Shown here: piece by piece, positions 5,866 to 7,960 of the stretch
Position numbering within the stretch: the first letter of the stretch is position 1
How the letters are laid out: every line of letters starts with the position of its first letter
Source of the DNA: Hymenobacter sp.
GTDB taxonomy: Bacteria; Bacteroidota; Bacteroidia; Cytophagales; Hymenobacteraceae
Reading direction: 5' to 3'
DNA: 7,960 nt
Assembly: GCA_025362615.1 (NCBI GenBank)
Contig: JANYFQ010000690.1
Location: 1-7,960 of the forward strand
Made by a program: the position numbers and the translations under genes
Notes under the pieces: model-generated
Seen by the model: the letters and a program-made list of their open reading frames with translations, nothing else
Database searches by the model: none
What the model was told of the DNA's origin: nothing

Positions 5866-6184
5866 GTGGTATTGTGGTGAAGTGGTATTGTGGTGAGGTG
5901 GTATTGTGGTGAATAAAAGGTAGCGAAGTAGTGAGGTAGCGAGGTAGTGAATTAATGGTAGTCAGGTAGTCAATTAAAAGTGGTGAAGTGGTATTGTGGT
6001 GAATTAAAAGTAGCGAAGTAGTCAAGTAGTCAAAAAATTAGAAAACGGGCTATCATAAAGTATAACTTTAACAAGATGGTGGATTGAGCAAAAAGCAGGG
6101 CAAAAGGCAACATTTACTCCCTATTGCCCCTACTAGAATGTGGTATTGTGGTGAGGTGGTATTGTGGTGAATAAAAGGTAGCGA
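5866..6184. repeat. GT-rich tandem and direct repeat array
   Basis: The 15-mer gtggtattgtggtga occurs six times: 5866-5880, 5882-5896, 5898-5912 (16-bp period), 5988-6002, 6140-6154 and 6156-6170 (16-bp period again). An 8-bp unit ggtagYga follows in tandem at 5919-5950, with one changed base in its second copy. A 45-bp segment, 5882-5926, is repeated perfectly at 6140-6184. The plus strand of 5865-6030 contains very few C. The repeats are not separated by unique spacers, so this is not a CRISPR array. Possible roles are a centromere-like or transfer-related protein binding site, or recombination hot spot; none is shown. Between the two 45-bp copies, 6030-6139 has no recognisable feature. Confidence 0.85.
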
Positions 6185-6258
6185 GGTAGCGGAATAATTA
6201 AAGCGGGAGCAGCAGGATAACTGATAATTAGAGCAGCTACAGAAAATATAGCAAGCAG

Positions 6259-6300
6259 AGCAACACAAGGTCAAGGCTAACGCCCTGACCTTGTGTTGCT
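6259..6300. repeat. Long perfect hairpin (15-bp stem)
   Basis: agcaacacaaggtca (6259-6273) is the exact reverse complement of 6286-6300. Inside, ggc (6275-6277) pairs with gcc (6282-6284) after one A-C mismatch, leaving a taac loop. There is no T-run next to it, so it is not a simple terminator. Long stems in gene-free plasmid DNA can be single-strand origins, transfer-origin arms or recombination sites. Confidence 0.75.
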
Positions 6301-6303
6301 TAC

Positions 6304-6333
6304 AATTCAGCAGAGCTGAATTTTGTGTTTTTT
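6304..6333 (+). terminator. AT-rich hairpin followed by T-runs
   Basis: aattcagc (6304-6311) and gctgaatt (6315-6322) form a perfect 8-bp stem with loop aga, followed by TTTTGTGTTTTTT. It looks like a rho-independent terminator, though the stem is AT-rich and no gene on this strand ends nearby. It may insulate the mobilization operon from origin transcription, acting with the long hairpin just before it. Confidence 0.45.
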
Positions 6334-6388
6334 AATGTTTAACTTGCTGATTTACAGTAGCATTTTAACCCAAAATGGGGGTCTAATA

Positions 6389-6421
6389 AACACTTTTCTA
6401 AACAAAAGTGTTGTATTTTTG
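6389..6421 (+). promoter_or_regulatory. Mobilization-operon promoter with iteron-like inverted repeat
   Basis: aacactttt (6389-6397) and aaaagtgtt (6404-6412) form a perfect inverted repeat with a 6-bp spacer. Each arm equals the last nine bases of the iterons near rep. TATTTTTG (6414-6421), an exact TAnnTTTG -7 box, follows one base later, so anything bound to the repeat would cover the -33 region. No clear -33 TTTG is seen. The gene starts at 6488. Confidence 0.55.
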
Positions 6422-6470
6422 TTGGGTTAAGACACTTAATGCCTTGTCTTACAAGACGTATTTAACCCAA
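6422..6470 (+). repeat. Nested inverted repeats in the leader of the mobilization operon
   Basis: ttgggttaa (6422-6430) and ttaacccaa (6462-6470) are exact reverse complements. Between them, aagaca (6429-6434) pairs with tgtctt (6445-6450), and cttgt (6443-6447) with acaag (6451-6455), as alternatives. A further ttttaaccca copy lies at 6363-6372, before the promoter. The cluster could be an operator or mRNA fold, or a transfer-origin element next to the mobilization gene. Confidence 0.5.
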
Positions 6471-6487
6471 AAAACGTACAAAAACCC

Positions 6488-6997
6488 ATGCCCTCAAACC
6501 CCGGAGTTAAGAACATCGGAATCCCATCCGACACTCACCACCTGCTGAGCAAGGAGGCCAAGCGGTTGAAGATTAGCCAGGCCGCATACGCCGCCGCCGC
6601 GGTGCGCTACTTCTCGGAGCGGGGATTGGACCCGGCGGGGGACGTGGCCCGCGAGGGGCAGTTGATTATGCTGCAAGTGAAGAAGCTAGGCGACCGAATT
6701 TTTAGCTACATGCAGGTCGAGGAGCGGAGCTTGTTCGTGCCGATGTTGGAGGAAATGTTGCGCTCCCGCGTGACCCTGGACCGGGTGCTTCGCATGAATG
6801 AAATGCTGGTGGCACACATGACCCAGCAGCTCAGGGGCGCGACGCCGGAGCAGGTAGCGGCACAGAAAGCCGATAGCAGTACGCTACGCGCCAAGAACGA
6901 AGAGATGATAGAGCGGCAGATAAAAGAAGCAACCGCCGCCACGCAACAGCGCGTAGCGGCAACCCCGCCCCAGGGAACGACCGATTCACCTTCTTAA
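6488..6997 (+). CDS. BfmA/BtgA-like mobilization accessory protein
   Basis: A 169-residue protein starting at ATG 6488. The first 45 or so residues (VKNIGIPSDTHHLLSKEAKRLKISQAAYAAAAVRYFSERG) have the strand-helix-helix pattern of a ribbon-helix-helix DNA-binding domain. The middle (about 60-105: LQVKKLGDRIFSYMQVEERSLFVPMLEEMLRSRV) resembles the conserved region of BfmA/BtgA proteins, DNA-binding accessory factors that help relaxases in Bacteroides mobilizable elements. The tail is Ala/Gln/Thr-rich, probably helical then disordered. No relaxase gene is present in the window, so transfer would need one from elsewhere, or the protein has another DNA-binding job such as partition. It is first in an operon with the VbhA-like gene, 12 bp downstream. 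Family call is from pattern memory. Confidence 0.65.
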   Translation: MPSNPGVKNIGIPSDTHHLLSKEAKRLKISQAAYAAAAVRYFSERGLDPAGDVAREGQLIMLQVKKLGDRIFSYMQVEERSLFVPMLEEMLRSRVTLDRVLRMNEMLVAHMTQQLRGATPEQVAAQKADSSTLRAKNEEMIERQIKEATAATQQRVAATPPQGTTDSPS

Positions 6998-7009
6998 CTT
7001 CCTTTCCTT

Positions 7010-7252
7010 ATGCCCAATTCTCATTTTCAGCCCGCCCCGGCCGGCTTTACTCCTGACCAAGTGAGCGCCTACCAGGAGCGGGCGCGCCACGCTGATAACG
7101 CGGTGGCCATCGTGTCGAGCAACGGCACGGCCCCTAGCCCGGAGAGCCTGGCGCTGATGCAGCGTCACGTAAGCGGGGAGCTGACCATTGAGCAGGTAAT
7201 CACGCTGACCGACGAAATGCTACGGGCGCGATACAACCCGATTAAATCGTAA
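7010..7252 (+). CDS. VbhA-like antitoxin-domain protein (orphan)
   Basis: An 80-residue protein starting 12 bp after the previous stop, so cotranscribed and probably translationally coupled. Residues about 24-74 match the VbhA antitoxin pattern: RARHADNAVAIVSSNG, then a PSPESLALMQRHVSGELTIEQVITL helix pair. In Bartonella VbhA this fold blocks the Fic toxin VbhT through an inhibitory helix with a (S/T)-x-x-x-E-(G/N) motif. Here the aligned stretch reads I-V-S-S-N-G, so both the Ser and the inhibitory Glu appear lost. No Fic gene (HPFx[D/E]GNGR) occurs in the window. It may be a relic, guard against a Fic protein elsewhere, or have been turned to a plasmid function. The stop TAA at 7250-7252 overlaps a TAACTTTG box (7250-7257), a possible weak promoter. 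Confidence 0.65.
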   Translation: MPNSHFQPAPAGFTPDQVSAYQERARHADNAVAIVSSNGTAPSPESLALMQRHVSGELTIEQVITLTDEMLRARYNPIKS

Positions 7253-7276
7253 CTTTGGGTCCCGTTTCATTGGATA

Positions 7277-7336
7277 GAAGTTAGGGTGTGCCACCCCCCG
7301 CTTCACGCGCTTTGACCGCTCGCAACGGTCAGGGCG
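7277..7336 (+). repeat. First (degenerate) copy of a double-hairpin module
   Basis: Stem 1: gaag...gggtg (7277-7288) with caccc...cttc (7292-7304), imperfect. Stem 2: 7308-7318 with 7326-7336, built on tgaccg/cggtca with two G-U pairs, loop ctcgcaa. The start atagaagtt-a-ggg matches the start of the second module at 7346-7360, and stem 2 resembles the second module's stem read in the opposite direction. Lies after the VbhA-like gene. Confidence 0.6.
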
Positions 7337-7348
7337 GCTTATTTGAAT

Positions 7349-7380
7349 AGAAGTTGGGGCGTACCAGCGCCCCAACTTCT
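7349..7380 (+). repeat. Second module, hairpin 1 (13-bp perfect stem)
   Basis: agaagttggggcg (7349-7361) and cgccccaacttct (7368-7380) are perfect reverse complements with loop taccag. It abuts the terminator hairpin 7381-7413 with no spacing. The pair could act as tandem terminator, mRNA 3'-end stabiliser, or an attenuator ahead of the zinc-ribbon gene. Confidence 0.8.
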
Positions 7381-7419
7381 GAAGCCCTGGCCGTTACGAG
7401 CGGCCAGGGCTTCATTTTT
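7381..7419 (+). terminator. Strong rho-independent terminator of the mobilization/VbhA operon
   Basis: gaagccctggccg (7381-7393) and cggccagggcttc (7401-7413) form a perfect GC-rich 13-bp stem with loop ttacgag, followed by ATTTTT (7414-7419). It ends transcription from the 6488-7252 operon, 22 bp before the likely start of the zinc-ribbon gene. Confidence 0.85.
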
Positions 7420-7440
7420 CAACCTTTTGCCATTAGCCTA

Positions 7441-7659
7441 GTGGATGCCGAGGAGCTGGAATTTCTAGAGGCGCAGTTGGCGGCCACCGAGCTGCTGCCG
7501 TGCCGCGAGTGCCGGCAGCTCACGCTACACGCCCACCGGGAAGTAGTGGGGGTGCGGGCGGTGGCCACCGAGTTGCTGATGGAATGCACCCACTGCCAGG
7601 CCGTGCGCCACTGGCTGGATTGGAACAGCGGCCAGCTTGCCCACCACCAACGGAATTGA
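7441..7659 (+). CDS. Small zinc-ribbon-like protein
   Basis: A 72-residue protein from a GTG at 7441. A TTG at 7354 is in frame but lies inside the double hairpin, so it is rejected; no ATG is available. Two CxxC pairs, CREC (C21, C24) and CTHC (C49, C52), 24 residues apart, form a likely four-cysteine zinc ribbon, preceded by an acidic helix (DAEELEFLEAQLAATELL). Such small zinc ribbons are often nucleic-acid or protein adaptors; no specific family is recognised. Its stop is 4 bp before the next start, so the two genes form an operon. How it is transcribed past the terminator is unclear: either read-through or an unseen promoter. A broken copy lies at 140-259. Confidence 0.7.
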   Translation: MDAEELEFLEAQLAATELLPCRECRQLTLHAHREVVGVRAVATELLMECTHCQAVRHWLDWNSGQLAHHQRN

Positions 7660-7663
7660 GACC

Positions 7664-7936
7664 ATGAGCCAGTTAGCCCACCTCAGTAAATTGCTTGTTG
7701 ACCCTGACTTTCAGCGGGGCATCCAGGATGAAATCCGCCGCAAAGCAGCGGCCTACAACTCGTTTATTATTTACCGGGACGAGCAAGGGCGGATGCTGGT
7801 GGAGTACCCCGGCAGTGGCCAGGTGTACGAGCAAGACACCGCCCAGCAACTGACCTTGCTTTCCGTGCAGGGAGAGCCGGTAAGCGGCGCGATTCCCATC
7901 TCAAAAGCCGAGGCTAAACAACGTCAGACCAAGTAA
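7664..7936 (+). CDS. Unknown 90-residue protein, cotranscribed with the zinc-ribbon gene
   Basis: An ATG-started frame of 90 residues, four bases after the zinc-ribbon stop; an in-frame TTG at 7637 would overlap that gene and is not needed. The N-terminal half is helical and charged (LSKLLVDPDFQRGIQDEIRRKAAAYNSF). It is followed by a probable beta hairpin (FIIYRDEQGRMLVEYPGSGQVYEQD) and a short tail ending AEAKQRQTK. It is soluble-looking, with no membrane segment, and no family is recognised. The end of the gene lies in the duplicated contig overlap and is seen again at 1-117. The tight spacing suggests it works with the zinc-ribbon protein. Confidence 0.7.
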   Translation: MSQLAHLSKLLVDPDFQRGIQDEIRRKAAAYNSFIIYRDEQGRMLVEYPGSGQVYEQDTAQQLTLLSVQGEPVSGAIPISKAEAKQRQTK

Positions 7937-7960
7937 GCACCTTGTGCCAGGCGCAGCGGC
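7820..7960. repeat. Terminal direct repeat, right copy (circular contig overlap)
   Basis: Second copy of the 1-141 overlap. It holds the last 39 codons of the gene that starts at 7664, then the first bases of the space leading to the decayed zinc-ribbon copy. On the closed circle only one of the two copies exists. Confidence 0.93.

Noticed and set aside
5866..6184. Possible CRISPR array
   Set aside because: Repeats are 8 or 15-16 bp, mostly directly adjacent, without unique spacers of even length and with no cas genes.
5834..6274. Minus-strand frames with repeated HHNTTSP peptides
   Set aside because: They are direct translations of the GT-rich repeats with no other support and no plausible protein composition.
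1..7960. Insertion sequence, tRNA, rRNA or relaxase gene
   Set aside because: No transposase or relaxase motif, no terminal inverted repeats with target duplication and no RNA gene pattern was recognised on either strand.

Overview
The window is one complete small circular plasmid. Bases 1-141 are identical to bases 7820-7960, so the contig closes on itself and the molecule is 7819 bp; the duplicated end is an assembly overlap. The host is most likely a member of the Bacteroidota, perhaps a Cytophagia/Hymenobacter-type organism. The reasons are promoter-like boxes fitting the Bacteroidota -7 consensus TAnnTTTG, few obvious Shine-Dalgarno sites, a BfmA/BtgA-like mobilization protein, and a restriction gene of a fused type known from that phylum. 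The genus is inference.

Cargo half (about 140-3580). A PvuII-type restriction-modification system is the main content. A minus-strand gene (290-1147) encodes an XRE helix-turn-helix domain joined in one chain to a full PvuII-like endonuclease, that is, a controller-endonuclease fusion. Divergently, 1283-2365 encodes the PvuII-like N4-cytosine methyltransferase. The 135-bp space between them holds repeated AGGT words and a near-palindrome, likely the control region. A terminator follows the methyltransferase, then a 115-codon unknown gene, a site closely resembling XerC/XerD dif, and a minus-strand gene for an ASCH-like protein with a 20-bp perfect palindrome upstream.

Backbone half (about 3788-7936). 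On the minus strand a Rep_3/RepB initiator (4364-5341) is followed by an 81-codon unknown gene and a 73-codon two-helix membrane protein, probably one operon. Upstream of rep lie three 15-bp iterons and AT-rich DNA (the origin). Next comes a gene-free kilobase with a GT-rich tandem-repeat array (six copies of a 15-mer, one 45-bp direct repeat) and a long perfect hairpin. On the plus strand follow a BfmA/BtgA-like protein, an orphan VbhA-like antitoxin, a tandem pair of double hairpins ending in a strong terminator, a small zinc-ribbon protein and a 90-codon unknown gene whose end crosses the contig junction. Just past the junction lies a decayed copy of the zinc-ribbon gene.

How it works together: Rep and the iterons drive theta-type replication. 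The restriction system gives phage defence and post-segregational stabilization. The dif-like site could resolve multimers with host Xer enzymes. The mobilization-like protein has no relaxase here, so transfer would need help in trans. The iteron core (aaaagtgtt) reappears as a perfect inverted repeat just upstream of the mobilization operon's -7 box, which suggests Rep may also control that operon.
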